DNA of 64,000 nt from Rebecca billardiae RCC1528 (lineage: Eukaryota; Haptophyta), in NCBI GenBank assembly GCA_965240325.2, contig OZ251222.1, forward strand, positions 4,092,001 to 4,156,000, written 5' to 3'. Of the stretch, positions 20,113 through 33,835 are shown one piece after another. Both the position numbers and the translations under genes were made by a program. The notes under the pieces are model-generated. The model worked only from the letters and a program-made list of their open reading frames with translations. It had not been told where the DNA came from and did not search any database. Position 1 is the stretch's first letter; each line of letters begins with the position of its first letter.

Positions 20113-22299
20113 TTACTGCTGGGCGACTCGCAAACGCTTATTGGCGCCGGACGACGCTGGCGGTAGCAGGGCGGGTGACGACTCCGTCTGCTCTGCCGGC
20201 GGCGGCGCGATGTCCTCCTCAGTGATGCCTGATGCCGGTACGGATGCCACGCCATTGGCTGGGCGGGTGTCCACGGCGCCAGCATCTAGACCATGTCTCG
20301 ACGTCGGCACAGCAGAGCCAGAGGTCGCGGCACCAAGGACCCATGGAGCATGGCGGATGTTGTAGTCGTCGTTCTCTCCGCTCAGCATCTCGGACGCGTC
20401 ACGCTTCCGGCCAGCACCGCCGAGTCTCGGTGGCTGCTGCAGCTCCTCCATGGGCGCACTGCGATCGCCATCGTCGAGTGCAGCAGCGAGATAGCCCTGT
20501 CGCGCTGGAAGCGCCGCATCTGTGCCGTGCCGTGCGACGCCGTCGGCCATCGGTGAGCGCGGGGCAGCCCTGACTGACATCGCGGCATGCAGCTCAAGGG
20601 CGGGCATGCCGGCCCAGGCGGCCGCTTGCTGGCAGCGTGTGGCCACCTGCTCCAGCGAGCACAGCGCCACCTGGAAGGACTCGGCCGCAGCATCGCGGTT
20701 CGCGCGCCACGTGTCCGCAACCGCATTAGACGCGCGCGTGTTGATCGCGCCGAGCAGGCGCGCCGGCACGGCCCAGTGCCACCAGCGCGACGGGCCTGGC
20801 ACACCCTGGGCGGTGCTGTGCGCGGGCGCGGCCGAGGTGGCAGGCGCGAGGCTGGCATGGTCGAGAGCGAGGAGCAGCGCGTGGACTTCGCGCTTGAGCA
20901 CGCGCACGGCAGCGTGCAGCGCGTTCAGCTGCTGCAGCACGCACGCGAGCGTCGACGGCGCTGCCCGTGGCTCGTCGCCACGCGTCCGCGTCCGATCGGC
21001 CTCACTGCCCCCGCCGGCCAACGTCGGGAGCCGAGTGGCCTCGAGCTGTGGCAGAGCGGGGAGCCGCGGCGGTGCACAGGCGGGAGGCTGCTCGCGCACG
21101 ATCTCGCACGCCTCAAACGCGCGCGCCACCTCGCGCACAGCCGTGAGCACCGCCGAGAGCGTCGCCGCGAGTGCGCGCGCCGCCTCCTGCTCAGCCGGCC
21201 CGTCCGCGTGCAGAGCGCGGCCCACGAGCTCAGCCAGCTCCCCAGCCGGCACGCCGCCGCCCTCGGCCGACGTCTCGTCGAGGGCGCGCGCGGCGGCGAG
21301 CGCGGCATCGCGCAAGGGAGGCCACGGCTCAGCGCTGGACTCGTCGAGCAGCGCGCGCAGCACGGCGTGCCACGCATCCTCTGCGCCGAGCGTGGCCAGC
21401 TCCGCGCGCAGCTCGTGCAGCGGCATGGGCGCGGACACGGCGCGGGAGACGGTGGCGGCAGAGAAGAGCGCCACGCCCAGGGCCGTGCGCGCCGCGTTCA
21501 GCTCCCCGCGGATGGTGGGGAGTAGCTGACTTGCACGCACGCTGGGCAGCTTCTCGCCTACGCCGCGCTCGAACTCGCGCATTGCGACGATGAGCGAGTC
21601 CGTGTCGGCCATCACCGCGTCTGCGAGGCCGTCCGCTCGCATGCACGCGCGCGCAGAGAGCAGCGCGCGCAGGTTGTGCGCGATCTGCGCCTCGATGTCC
21701 GCCACCGGCGCCGCAGGACTGATGCTCGCGCACCAGCGCACCAGCTCGCCGATGATGAAGGCCTCCGGCGTGGGCACCTCGCGCGCGAGCTGTCGCTCTC
21801 GGGCGAGGCAGCGGCGACAGATTGCACTTGCGGCCAAGCCTAGCCGACGCAGCTCGGGCGCGAGCGAGCGAGGGCAGTCGCTCGCGCTCCACGTGTGCGC
21901 GGCCAGCGTGTTCACGACGTCAGGCATTGAAGGCGGCGCCTCAAGCTCCGCGTCGAGCTCTGGGAGCGAAGGCCACAGCAGCCGGTACTCGCGGTAGCGC
22001 CGCTTCTCCGCGCTCGAATAGCGCCGGCAGACGAAGCGATCGTACTCCTTCTTCACCGCCGTCGCAATGAGCGCAGAGCCCGCGCTAATACCCTCCACGG
22101 CGCGCGACGCCGCGCCCATGGCCGCACCTAGCGCTGCAAGCTCGCCTAGCATCGGCATCGGCGAGGAGCAGGGGTGGCAGTGGCCGCCGCTCCGGTGATC
22201 AAGCCACTCTGCTTTCGTGCTTTTCGAAGTTGCGGCGGACGAGACGCGCTGCGTTGCTGACGTTTCGTCAGCAAGGTCCACACGATGGCGCTCGTGCAT
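20113..22299 (-). CDS. Large hypothetical protein, Ala-rich and mainly helical
   Basis: An open frame of 728 residues from ATG 22299, or about 680 from Met48/Met50 (22158/22152). The later start would remove the overlap with the divergent gene at 22285. There is no transmembrane segment or known motif. The middle (about 120-480) is rich in Ala, Leu and Glu with heptad-like patterns, suggesting long helices. One Cys pair (SAICRRCLARERQL) sits near 155. The C-terminal 150 residues are low-complexity and end in a basic Asn-Lys-Arg-Leu-Arg tail that could be a nuclear signal. The uninterrupted length and Leu periodicity argue that it is real; the family is unknown. Confidence 0.55.
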   Translation of the reverse strand: MHERHRVDLADETSATQRVSSAATSKSTKAEWLDHRSGGHCHPCSSPMPMLGELAALGAAMGAASRAVEGISAGSALIATAVKKEYDRFVCRRYSSAEKRRYREYRLLWPSLPELDAELEAPPSMPDVVNTLAAHTWSASDCPRSLAPELRRLGLAASAICRRCLARERQLAREVPTPEAFIIGELVRWCASISPAAPVADIEAQIAHNLRALLSARACMRADGLADAVMADTDSLIVAMREFERGVGEKLPSVRASQLLPTIRGELNAARTALGVALFSAATVSRAVSAPMPLHELRAELATLGAEDAWHAVLRALLDESSAEPWPPLRDAALAAARALDETSAEGGGVPAGELAELVGRALHADGPAEQEAARALAATLSAVLTAVREVARAFEACEIVREQPPACAPPRLPALPQLEATRLPTLAGGGSEADRTRTRGDEPRAAPSTLACVLQQLNALHAAVRVLKREVHALLLALDHASLAPATSAAPAHSTAQGVPGPSRWWHWAVPARLLGAINTRASNAVADTWRANRDAAAESFQVALCSLEQVATRCQQAAAWAGMPALELHAAMSVRAAPRSPMADGVARHGTDAALPARQGYLAAALDDGDRSAPMEELQQPPRLGGAGRKRDASEMLSGENDDYNIRHAPWVLGAATSGSAVPTSRHGLDAGAVDTRPANGVASVPASGITEEDIAPPPAEQTESSPALLPPASSGANKRLRVAQQ

Positions 22300-22977
22300 C
22301 CTGCGTGGGGTGTCTGTGCGTCCTTCATCGCCCTCACGCTCGGGCTATGCCGGCTCTGGCTCCACGGGACGTGGCGTGGATGCGTGATTTCCGCAGCCTG
22401 GTGCATCGGCGAAGGCGCGCTTGCTCCTCCCGAAGGCGATCGCCTTCGGCCAGCCCTTGTGGCAGGCGTGTCTGCCATCTCAGTGCTCAACATGCTCGCG
22501 CTGCCGCGATCGTGCGCCACGGTGCGCGCGCGCGTATGGCTGGGGCTCACGGTGGGTGCTCAGCTAGCCGTAATAGTTGCTGCGCTTGTCCCCATGTCGT
22601 GCGGTGCACTGGACACGACAAACTCGCGCTGGATCTATGCTGGATGGAATGATGTCGGCCATGACGCCGCGCTGTTCGTGACGCTTGCCCTGGCGGCTCT
22701 CGCGCGGATGATCGCGCCAGCAGCTCCGCGTGGCCTCGCGCTGCAGCTGCCTTCGCCACTCACTGTGCGCGCACGCCCCGTCGTGACGTGGATGGCGAAC
22801 GTGTGCGCCCCGCTCGCTGTGTACGGCATTTTCCAATGCCCGACGGCGAGCGAACGTCTACGACCAGTGCTGCTCGCACTCGAGCTGGGTGCGCTACTTG
22901 GCGCGCAGCTTGCGCACGTGGTGGTTGTGATAGAGACCATTCGCGTCGAGGCTGCAATGCCTAAGCGGTCCCGCTGA
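22285..22977 (+). CDS. Multi-pass membrane protein, family uncertain
   Basis: A 230-residue protein with about five or six hydrophobic segments: near residues 8-26, 32-42, 60-75, 83-103, 128-145 and 170-215. A conserved-looking polar loop, TTNSRWIYAGWNDVGHD, sits between helices at about 110-127. The overall plan of five or six short helices with a central polar loop recalls Frag1/DRAM/Sfk1-type proteins, but I see no decisive motif and leave it unnamed. It starts 15 bp inside the longest form of the divergent gene on the other strand, so the two share a promoter region or that gene starts at a later Met. Confidence 0.6.
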   Translation: MALVHPAWGVCASFIALTLGLCRLWLHGTWRGCVISAAWCIGEGALAPPEGDRLRPALVAGVSAISVLNMLALPRSCATVRARVWLGLTVGAQLAVIVAALVPMSCGALDTTNSRWIYAGWNDVGHDAALFVTLALAALARMIAPAAPRGLALQLPSPLTVRARPVVTWMANVCAPLAVYGIFQCPTASERLRPVLLALELGALLGAQLAHVVVVIETIRVEAAMPKRSR

Positions 22978-23508
22978 GTGATCAGTCCCGCCGTGTCGGA
23001 TGACATGCACGGACCGCGTGTCCAAGCCGAGCCATCGCCGCCAGTAGCAGGCAATATGAATAGCTAATAGCAGGCATACGTATCACTCACTAGTCAATAT
23101 CTACTCAGCACTATAGTAGTGACTATCAGTACATTATTATTACGCGTATGATACACGACCAGAACGACAGTCGATGTCAAATAAATAATAAACTGACTGC
23201 TATGTATTACAGTAACTGAGGACAACCGCCCTGTGCAGGCCGACGCTGTACAGGCGACTCTGTCACGAGTGTGATGACGACTGATGAGTGATGTCTGTCT
23301 GACTCACTCGGTCTCTGACTCGGGCGCCTCATGCCGGACTCAGTGCTGAACTCAGGCGGGACTGTCCGGGCTGTCCGCACTGCGCGCGGGGCGGCGTCGG
23401 GCGTGTCGCGGCGGCCGGCGCCGGCTGCCGAGTCCGGAGTCTGATCGACTGTACTGTAATCTGTATGCTGCGGGCTGCATCATGAATGATCATGGCAGAC
23501 GCTGGGCC
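22978..23508. other. Intergenic region between convergent genes
   Basis: AT-richer sequence with many short direct and inverted words (ACTCAG, TGACTC types). No gene seen. Confidence 0.6.
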
Positions 23509-25192
23509 TCACCTCAACGACAAAGCATCAGCATGATGACCGCCGCCGGCTGCTCGGTGAAGCTGAATCCTTGAAGCAGGTGAGGCTGGCGCCACCATTG
23601 ACGAGGGTGATAGCCCCGACGTCGTATTCTCCTGCACGGATGATGCGCCAGCTCGAGCTGCCTGCATGTACCGCAACAGCACCTCCCGGAGCGCTCGCCC
23701 ATGACCCGACTGCCGCCTGCCTTTTCGCCGGGCGAGGTCGAAGAAGCTCACCTGCGGTGGGATGGAGCCATCTGGGCTCACGTGCAGGTGCTTCTCACGA
23801 ATGAACATGGTCAGGTCGTTGTTCGGCTTGACGAAGAATTTGTGGAGCGCGCTGGTCATGGCGATGTCCACCTGCCGCTTGCGAGTCTTGCGCGTGTTGG
23901 CGCTGACAGGACTCGTGGGGCCGGGCGTCAGGTCCATGCCAAGGCGCTGGGCGAGGTCCGCCATGACGCGGCGATTGTCACCCAGGTAGCGCCCAAAGGG
24001 GATGACGATGAACTGCTCGGCGCGGAAGTAGCGCAGCCATTGGCGCAGCTGCTCTGCGTAGAAGCTTACAAAGAGGCCCCACGTGTCGCAGTCGGGCCAT
24101 GGCCGCGCGACGCCGCGCTTCTTGCACTCGCGCGCCTGCGCCAGAGAGCGCTTGAGCCACTCGGGGTAGCTCGGGTAGCCCGCCCCGGGCCTCTTCCCCC
24201 CATCCTTCAGCCACGGCTGGTGGAGCCAGCCGTCGTCGATGGCGTGGTAGAAGTACGACTCGGTGCGCTCGGCCTGCGGCGCACGGGTCCATTCATACGC
24301 ACGCGGGAGCAGCGGGGCTCGTGAGAGGACGGGCACTGCGCGCGGCCCTCAGATCGACTGGGGCAAGGGCTCAAGCGGCGACGCCGTGTGCGCGCGCGAG
24401 GGGATGGCGTGCTCCCTAGCCGCCACGCACGACGCGGGCGCACACCGGGTCTCGCAGGATCACGATGAAGGTGAGCTTGTCCGCGTTCGCGCCGTACAGC
24501 TCCCGCAGCCGGCGCGGCGCCAGCGGGTAGTTGAGGTAATTGGGCGTCGCGTCGCAGATGACGCCGCGATCCCTCGAGCACAGGGGGAAGTGGTTGAGGT
24601 AGTACCTCGGCCCCTTCGCGAAGTACCGCTCGGTGGAGAAGAAGTGCTTCTCCTTGTCGTGAAACTCAGGCTCGTACGAGTAGCGGTGCCCCGTCTGCAC
24701 GCGCACGGTGCCCCACGAGAGTGCCTGCTGCATCTGTGCGACCAGGCTGGTCGTGCCGCACTTCTGGCAGCCGAGGACGAAGACGGTCGGCGCCTGGCGC
24801 CCGTTCATGCACAGCCATGCCGGCTGCTGAGGCCGGCGCCATGGTCTCCCCACAGGCTGAGGTGTGGCCGACGGGCGGGGCACGGTGGCAGTTCGATTCG
24901 GCGTGCCCCGAGCTGGGAGAGGCGGTGCTGGTTGTGGCGCGGGCTGCGGACGCGCAGGTGCGAGCCCGGATGGCCGATGCGTCGGTACATCGGTAGCATT
25001 CGATAACGAAGTGACGCCACCTTCGTGGGGCGTGGTCGGCCTCTCCACGCGGCCCGAGGGCGTGACACTGACGTCGAGCGCTGGGATGACTTCAAGCCGG
25101 TGTGTGGCGGGCGGGCGCGCCAGGCCGATGGAGATCGCGACGAGTGACCCAAGCGAGAACGTGAGGATGACTGCGGAGGCACACCGCTCCAT
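23509..25192 (-). CDS. Type II membrane sulfotransferase (two exons)
   Basis: Exon 1 is 25192-24446 and exon 2 is 24273-23509, giving 503 residues. The splice was set by the family motif: the donor after CCG (intron starts GTGTGC) and the acceptor GCCGCAG give ILRDPAERTESYFYH, the standard Arg-Asp-Pro 3'-phosphate-binding segment, with an intact frame. The PAPS loop is VFVLGCQKCGTTSLVAQM (about 137-154). Residues 10-24 are a hydrophobic anchor after a short cytosolic tail. A Pro/Ala/Thr stem follows, so this is a Golgi type II enzyme. Catalysis would be PAPS-dependent sulfation of a carbohydrate, as in heparan/chondroitin-type enzymes. The last 60 residues look disordered and the true 3' end may involve another splice. 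ATG 25192 is preferred over an upstream GTG. Confidence 0.85.
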
Positions 25193-25306
25193 GGGTGTCA
25201 CGAGCGAGCCATCCACCCGCGGCGCGTTTGCCGCTTGACGCAGTCAACGGACGCCGCTCGAGCGTCGCCTGACGGCACGCGCGCGCAGTGCCAGGTTCCT
25301 GGCAGC
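25193..25306. promoter_or_regulatory. Shared 114-bp promoter region
   Basis: The shortest clear head-to-head gap here, between the sulfotransferase gene and the LYR gene. GC-rich, with no TATA box. Inferred from layout. Confidence 0.4.
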
Positions 25307-25702
25307 ATGGCGTCGCTCCGGCACACGGCAGTGGGCGTGTATCGCAAGCTCTTCCGCCGCGTCGTCCTGCTGCCGGTCGATCGGCGCGAGGGCGCGCTCT
25401 CTCAGCTGAGGAGCGAGTTCCGCGAACATGCCAATGTCACCGACGTGGCCGAGATATCGCGGCTCCTTCTAGCTGCGAACTCCAAGCTCGCCTACCTTCG
25501 CATGATCACTCCCACGCCGCGAGTCGAAAAGGGCCAGAGCACCGGCACGTTCGTGTACCGAGACGGCGAGCTACAGGCAGGCCGCGGGCGTGATCCCGGT
25601 GGCGCTCGCCATTCTGCGTACGATGGTTCGAACCTCGACCCCGAGGCCGTCGCTCGCCACCAGCGCCTGATCGATCGCCAACACTTTGGAGGCCGCCGCT
25701 GA
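25307..25702 (+). CDS. LYR-motif (Complex1_LYR) mitochondrial assembly-type protein
   Basis: 131 residues from ATG 25307; in-frame codons upstream to 25235 have no ATG and fall in the promoter gap. MASLRHTAVGVYRKLFRRV at the start carries the (L/V)-Y-R tripeptide of the LYR family. A basic helix follows, then an invariant-type Phe (EFREHANVTD), then SRLLLAANSKLAYLRMITP, the third-helix pattern. These small proteins bind acyl carrier protein and help insert or assemble respiratory-complex subunits and iron-sulfur clusters in mitochondria. The subfamily cannot be set from sequence alone. The last 50 residues are polar and probably disordered. No intron. Confidence 0.75.
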   Translation: MASLRHTAVGVYRKLFRRVVLLPVDRREGALSQLRSEFREHANVTDVAEISRLLLAANSKLAYLRMITPTPRVEKGQSTGTFVYRDGELQAGRGRDPGGARHSAYDGSNLDPEAVARHQRLIDRQHFGGRR

Positions 25703-26226
25703 CAGTCTGAGCCTACCGTCGCGCTGGCAGCGCTTGCGGACCGGCGACGGATCGAGAATCGGCGCTTGGCAGTAGCGGGCGTATCATCGTAACTGAGCTT
25801 CTGAGGCTCATGTTGTGCATGTATTGCTATTTGTCAGGCGGCCCACGGGCGCGGCGTGTCGGCGTCGCAGCCTGGGGCGCTGCGGGTGCGGCGCTCCCAG
25901 GACCGGTCACACGTACGGTGTCGCTCCGCGGGTGACGGCGACGCAGACGGCCAGACGCCCAGTGACCTAGTCCCAGACGGGCACGGACCGACTGGCGGAA
26001 TCTGCACTGCCACTGCACACTCGCACTGCACTCAGAGTCAGTGCCAGGCCCCTGAAATTCTGGCACGCAGCCGCGGTCAACCGCCCCGCACCGGGCGGGC
26101 CGGGCCCAGGACAGGCGCGACGACAATAACATATCAATCGCTCCGATCGACTGAATCTCGCCTGCCTGAGCTGTGTGCGTCTCTTATTCTTAGTAAACTG
26201 TATGTTATTGTCATTCGTGAGACGAA
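25703..26226. other. Intergenic region between convergent genes
   Basis: Contains a copy of the dispersed 44-bp repeat at 26159-26202. No gene seen. Confidence 0.6.
26159..26202 (-). repeat. Dispersed 44-bp repeat, copy 1
   Basis: Read on the minus strand it runs TACAGTTTACTAAGAATAAG, then AGACGCACACAGCTCAGGCA, then GGCG. Close copies are at 41522, 49026 and 54845. Confidence 0.85.
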
Positions 26227-26706
26227 TCACTGACGGGGTTGGCGCTCCTTAATGAGCGTTTCCACCACGCGCTCAAGGAACTCGACGCGCTCCTTCAGCT
26301 GCGTGATGGTCGCCTCCGCAGCCGCCTGCTCTGCGCTGCTGAAGGTGGTAATCTCGTAAGCCTCGGGGTGTGGCAGCTCCGCGCGACGCATATTCGGACT
26401 GTGATCAGGCGACGCGTACGAAGCAGCACGATCCGAGGCAGCGGGTGGCGAGGCCGTCGTTCCCAGACCCAACGATGCCGAGGATGTCGGCGGCGCGTGG
26501 TCTGAGTTGCCGAAGAAGCTCGCCATCTCGTCATTTAGCTCACGAATTTGCTCGTCCGTCGGCGGTGGCGCTGGGCCGCGACTCAGATGCCGCGGGAGAG
26601 GAACTCGTCGGGCATCGAATCGCCCCCACAGCCGAGCCGCCGCCATCGCTGAGGAGACCGATAGCGCTACAGTACTCACTAATCTGGCAGCCTGGCCTAT
26701 CGCCAT
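26227..26706 (-). CDS. Small hypothetical protein with C-terminal coiled coil
   Basis: 159 residues. The N-terminal 25 residues (MAIGQAARLVSTVALSVSSAMAAARLWGRF) are amphipathic to hydrophobic with basic residues and few acids, which fits a mitochondrial presequence or a weak anchor. A Pro/Ser-rich linker follows at about 60-105. The last 45 residues (SAEQAAAEATITQLKERVEF and onward) form a clear heptad coiled coil ending in a basic tail. No enzyme motif. It could be a small organellar membrane-organising or adaptor protein; the family is not recognised. Confidence 0.55.
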   Translation of the reverse strand: MAIGQAARLVSTVALSVSSAMAAARLWGRFDARRVPLPRHLSRGPAPPPTDEQIRELNDEMASFFGNSDHAPPTSSASLGLGTTASPPAASDRAASYASPDHSPNMRRAELPHPEAYEITTFSSAEQAAAEATITQLKERVEFLERVVETLIKERQPRQ

Positions 26707-27503
26707 GACAGCAGCTGTGCTGATGAACTTATAGGCTTAGCTGTGCGACGCTTGCTTGCGCCTGACCACTGACTTGATGATGCATGGGAAGTGAGGTGAG
26801 ACAGGGGAGGCCCGACTCACGCGCTCGGTGCGCTCCCCCGCTGGCCCGGCAAGCCATGGAGCCGATGGCTCTGGCGACTGCCTTTTGGTACGGTGCCTGA
26901 CTGCCTGTCGCGCGAGGCGAGCCGCGTGCCTTCACGTTTGGCCTGCGGCACGCCCGTTTTGCCCGGACGTTCACTGTCCGGCTCAGCCGGGGCGGCTGCA
27001 GATTAGTAAGTTACCACGAGCCTTCGGTCGTTTTCGTCACCATCACATCACTGGGGAGTAGGCTTAATTAATCAGCATGGAGTCGCGACCGGACATATCG
27101 GTCATCGATCGCCATCGAGATCTCTAAAGCCGAGACGTCTCGCCTAAGACGTCTTGGCATACGTCAGCTGCGCGGCTGCGCTGACCGTTGAGCCCAGGAT
27201 TCGCATTGCCGCATTACGGCATAACGCCGGGGCGCATCGTTTACCGAGTACGGGCCCAACAGATCACAGAGTCGGACAGACTCACAGCGGTAGCCGGTAC
27301 TGCGCGTCACGCTGGTGCCCGGGGTGGCCGAGCACGGGACCACGTCGCGGCCACTCACAGAGTCTGACGAGTCGGCCTGCAACGACGCCGGTGATGGCTG
27401 CGAGGCTGCCGGCCATGGCTACCGGCGCGCCCCCACCGCTCGCAATAGGTGAGGCCCCGCCACTCGCCACGCGGCGCTGGTGGGCGCCGCGCGCTGTGCC
27501 GGC
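26707..27503. other. Intergenic region
   Basis: No gene seen. The frame of the PRP22 first exon runs on by chance into this region, but the spliced gene ends at 27504. Confidence 0.55.
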
Positions 27504-31563
<4,060 letters not shown>

Positions 31564-31785
31564 CACGGCAAGTGCCGGCGCCCGACCCCTGCCCTCGTCC
31601 AGGCCACGGGGCGGAAGGGCGCGACGTCAGCCCCGGAGGTAGTCGCGAGTCGCGACCTTTTCAGCCGGCACCATCTCGTCCGGATTTGTTTTCTTCGAAT
31701 CCACGATGGCGAGCGCCCGGACGGACGGGTGCGCAAAGCCGCACAACGCACAACAGACATCAGTCAGGCCGTTTTTGTTCGCAGC
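31564..31785. promoter_or_regulatory. Shared promoter region between PRP22 and a WD40 gene
   Basis: 222 bp between head-to-head starts. It includes a pyrimidine-rich GTTTTTGTTC stretch just upstream of the plus-strand start. No TATA box. Inferred from layout. Confidence 0.4.
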
Positions 31786-32838
31786 ATGGCGGACAAGGTG
31801 AGCCCACAAGGGCCGAGCCCGCCGCCGGTGGTGCGGAAACCGACGCGCCAGAGGAGCAGCGCGCCGCCGCCTCGTCCTTTCAATCTCATCCCCACGCTCG
31901 ATGTGAAGGCTCATCGTTCAGCCGTGCGCGCGCTCTGCACACATGGCGGCCGGCTTGCAAGTGGCGGCTACGACGGCGCGGTCTGTGTATGGGACGTTTC
32001 CCGCGCAGACCGGCCGGTTAACGCCCTGGGAGGCCCGGAAACGGGCAAGGTGTATACGCTGCTGGATGTGCCGACGCGCGGTCTCCTCGCGTCTGCGGGC
32101 TCAGATGGCCTCATCCGCTTCTGGGACGTCCGGATCGGCGAAAGCATCATGACCCTGCAGGGCCACACGTCCGCTGTGACCACGCTGGCGGCGCGGGCGC
32201 AGAGCAACGAGCTCTTCTCGGGCGGCGGCGACGAACACGTCCTCATATGGGACTTGCGTTCCGGCACGGGCACGAGCGCCCTCCGTGGGCAGAACACCTC
32301 GACACGAGACATGGTGTTTGCGCACGGCGACAACAGCATTCTCTACACGGCGGGAGGCGACGGGCAGATTCGCGCGTGGGACTGCACCCGTGACTTCCGC
32401 GCGTCGGTGCAGCGGTACCACGCGATCGAGCTGCTGCGCGGGCCGATGTTCGGGGTGTCCAGCCTTGTTCTCACGCCTGGACGGCCGCTCCTCGCCTCCG
32501 CCGGCCTGGACAACGTCATCTACTGCTGGGACCTGACTGCGCATGCAGCCCTGACGGGTGCTGGGCGCGTGCGCGCGGCCACGCACGTTCTCAAAGGGCA
32601 CCTCGGCGTGGTGAATGCGGTGGTCTCGTGGGGCGAGACTGTCCTCGTGTCGGCGAGCGCGGACGGCACCGTGCGCGCGTGGGACTCCGCTGCGGAAGAC
32701 GAGGAGGCGGCGCTCATGCGCACGTTCCCGATCGGAGAAGAGTACAGCGTCAGGTCCCTCTTGGCGCTCGAGGACACGCGGCTGTGCACGGGCTCGTCAG
32801 ATGGCCACATGCACGTGTGGCTGCGACTTGATGAGTAG
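31786..32838 (+). CDS. WD40-repeat protein
   Basis: 350 residues from ATG 31786. After a short Pro/Arg-rich N terminus (1-45) come about seven WD40 blades. Visible Trp-Asp or equivalent ends include VCVWDVS, IRFWDVR, VLIWDLR, IRAWDCT, IYCWDLT, VRAWDSA and MHVWLRL. Gly-His-type starts such as LQGHTSAVTTLA and LKGHLGVVNAVV precede several. Seven blades make one closed propeller, a scaffold for protein-protein binding. No extra domain shows the partner, so the exact role is unknown; candidates are E3-ligase substrate receptors, splicing or trafficking adaptors. Its promoter is probably shared with PRP22, which would suit a housekeeping gene. No intron. Confidence 0.85.
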   Translation: MADKVSPQGPSPPPVVRKPTRQRSSAPPPRPFNLIPTLDVKAHRSAVRALCTHGGRLASGGYDGAVCVWDVSRADRPVNALGGPETGKVYTLLDVPTRGLLASAGSDGLIRFWDVRIGESIMTLQGHTSAVTTLAARAQSNELFSGGGDEHVLIWDLRSGTGTSALRGQNTSTRDMVFAHGDNSILYTAGGDGQIRAWDCTRDFRASVQRYHAIELLRGPMFGVSSLVLTPGRPLLASAGLDNVIYCWDLTAHAALTGAGRVRAATHVLKGHLGVVNAVVSWGETVLVSASADGTVRAWDSAAEDEEAALMRTFPIGEEYSVRSLLALEDTRLCTGSSDGHMHVWLRLDE

Positions 32839-33266
32839 TGAAACGGCCGAGCAGTGTCAGACGACCGTCGTCGGCACCGTACTCGGCGCGTATACGTACT
32901 ATAAATCCAAAGTGCAGCAGGCGGCCGGCCCGCGTATATAGCCGCGGCATAGCCGGACAATGTCAATGACGGACAGACGACGGTTATGACGGATGATAGG
33001 AGGGCCGCCGGTAATAGGAGGCGACGACAGCGGCGGCTGAATGTTCGGGCGCACGCATGCGCATAATAATCGACGAATAATATAATAAAAAAACTGTGCC
33101 CTGGCGGGCGGGGCCGGGTCGGCGGGCCGTGCCAGTGCTGTCGCAATGTATCCTCTGCGGGTTCGCGTCTTTCCACATTCGCTCGTGGCCGTGGGTGACG
33201 GACAGTCGAGTGCAAGGACCAGTGACACGTGAAGTTGGCTCCCCGACGTGTACACCGTGACCGGTC
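32839..33266. other. Intergenic region
   Basis: AT-richer, with a short A-tract (about 33082-33092). No gene seen. Confidence 0.55.
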
Positions 33267-33835
33267 TCAGTCTGTACTGCTCGTATGCGCATCAGCGAGG
33301 CCCCACACCCACGAGGGAATGTGCAGCACGCGGGGCGGGCCGGGTAGCCCGTTGCTCCGCGCGAGCGCGGGTACGCGCTGTATGTGCCGCATGTCGACCG
33401 CGACGGCGTAATCGAGCGCCTCGCCGCCGACGAAGCCGCCAGAGTAGATCATGTGCATGTCCTCCTGCCGCCAGCCGAGAGCGGTCGTCGCGAGGATGCT
33501 TGCCGGTGTCCGCTCCAGGCATGATGGGCTCGGCGCAGGTCGCGTTGACGTCGTACACGGCCGCCACGCTGAGCACGAGCGCGTTGACGTTTACGCGGTC
33601 GTCGCTCTTCGCATCTTCGACAGGTCTGGCGCTCGTGTGCTCGGCGGCACGAGGAGCTGTTGGTTGTGCGCGCGCGCGCGCACAGCGACAGCGTGTGCCA
33701 CTCGCGATCGAGAGTGGGCAAGCGCTGCTCACGCGAGCACACGAATCGCAGCGCATCCGTCACCGGCGTGACGACTTCCGCCTCGTCCCGCAGCGCCTGC
33801 GCCATGGACGAGGCCATGGCGCGGCGATGTTGCAT
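33267..33835 (-). pseudogene. Broken gene, fragments in three frames
   Basis: On the minus strand, protein-like segments occur in order but in different frames. First comes MAQALRDEAEVVTPVTDALR (near 33800) running to LPTLDREWHTLS. Then, in a second frame, RVNVNALVLSVAAVYDVNAT (near 33560-33600). Then, in a third frame, PASILATTALGWRQEDMHMI followed by YSGGFVGGEALDYAVAVDM and ending VWGLADAHTSSTD at 33267. Shifts fall near 33660 and 33510, and no GTGCGC...CAG intron of normal size explains them. The string YSGGFVGG recalls glycosyltransferase loops of the form Tyr-x-Gly-Gly-x-Phe-Gly-Gly, but that is weak. The alternatives are sequencing errors or unusual introns. Confidence 0.35.

Noticed and set aside
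25625-25650. GGTTCGAACC word resembling a tRNA T-arm
   Set aside because: It lies inside the LYR gene and no acceptor, D or anticodon arm can be folded around it. I found no convincing tRNA in the window.
27355-27503. Extension of the PRP22 reading frame to 27355
   Set aside because: It arises only by reading through both introns in the wrong frame. The spliced frame ends at the stop at 27504, after the conserved C terminus.
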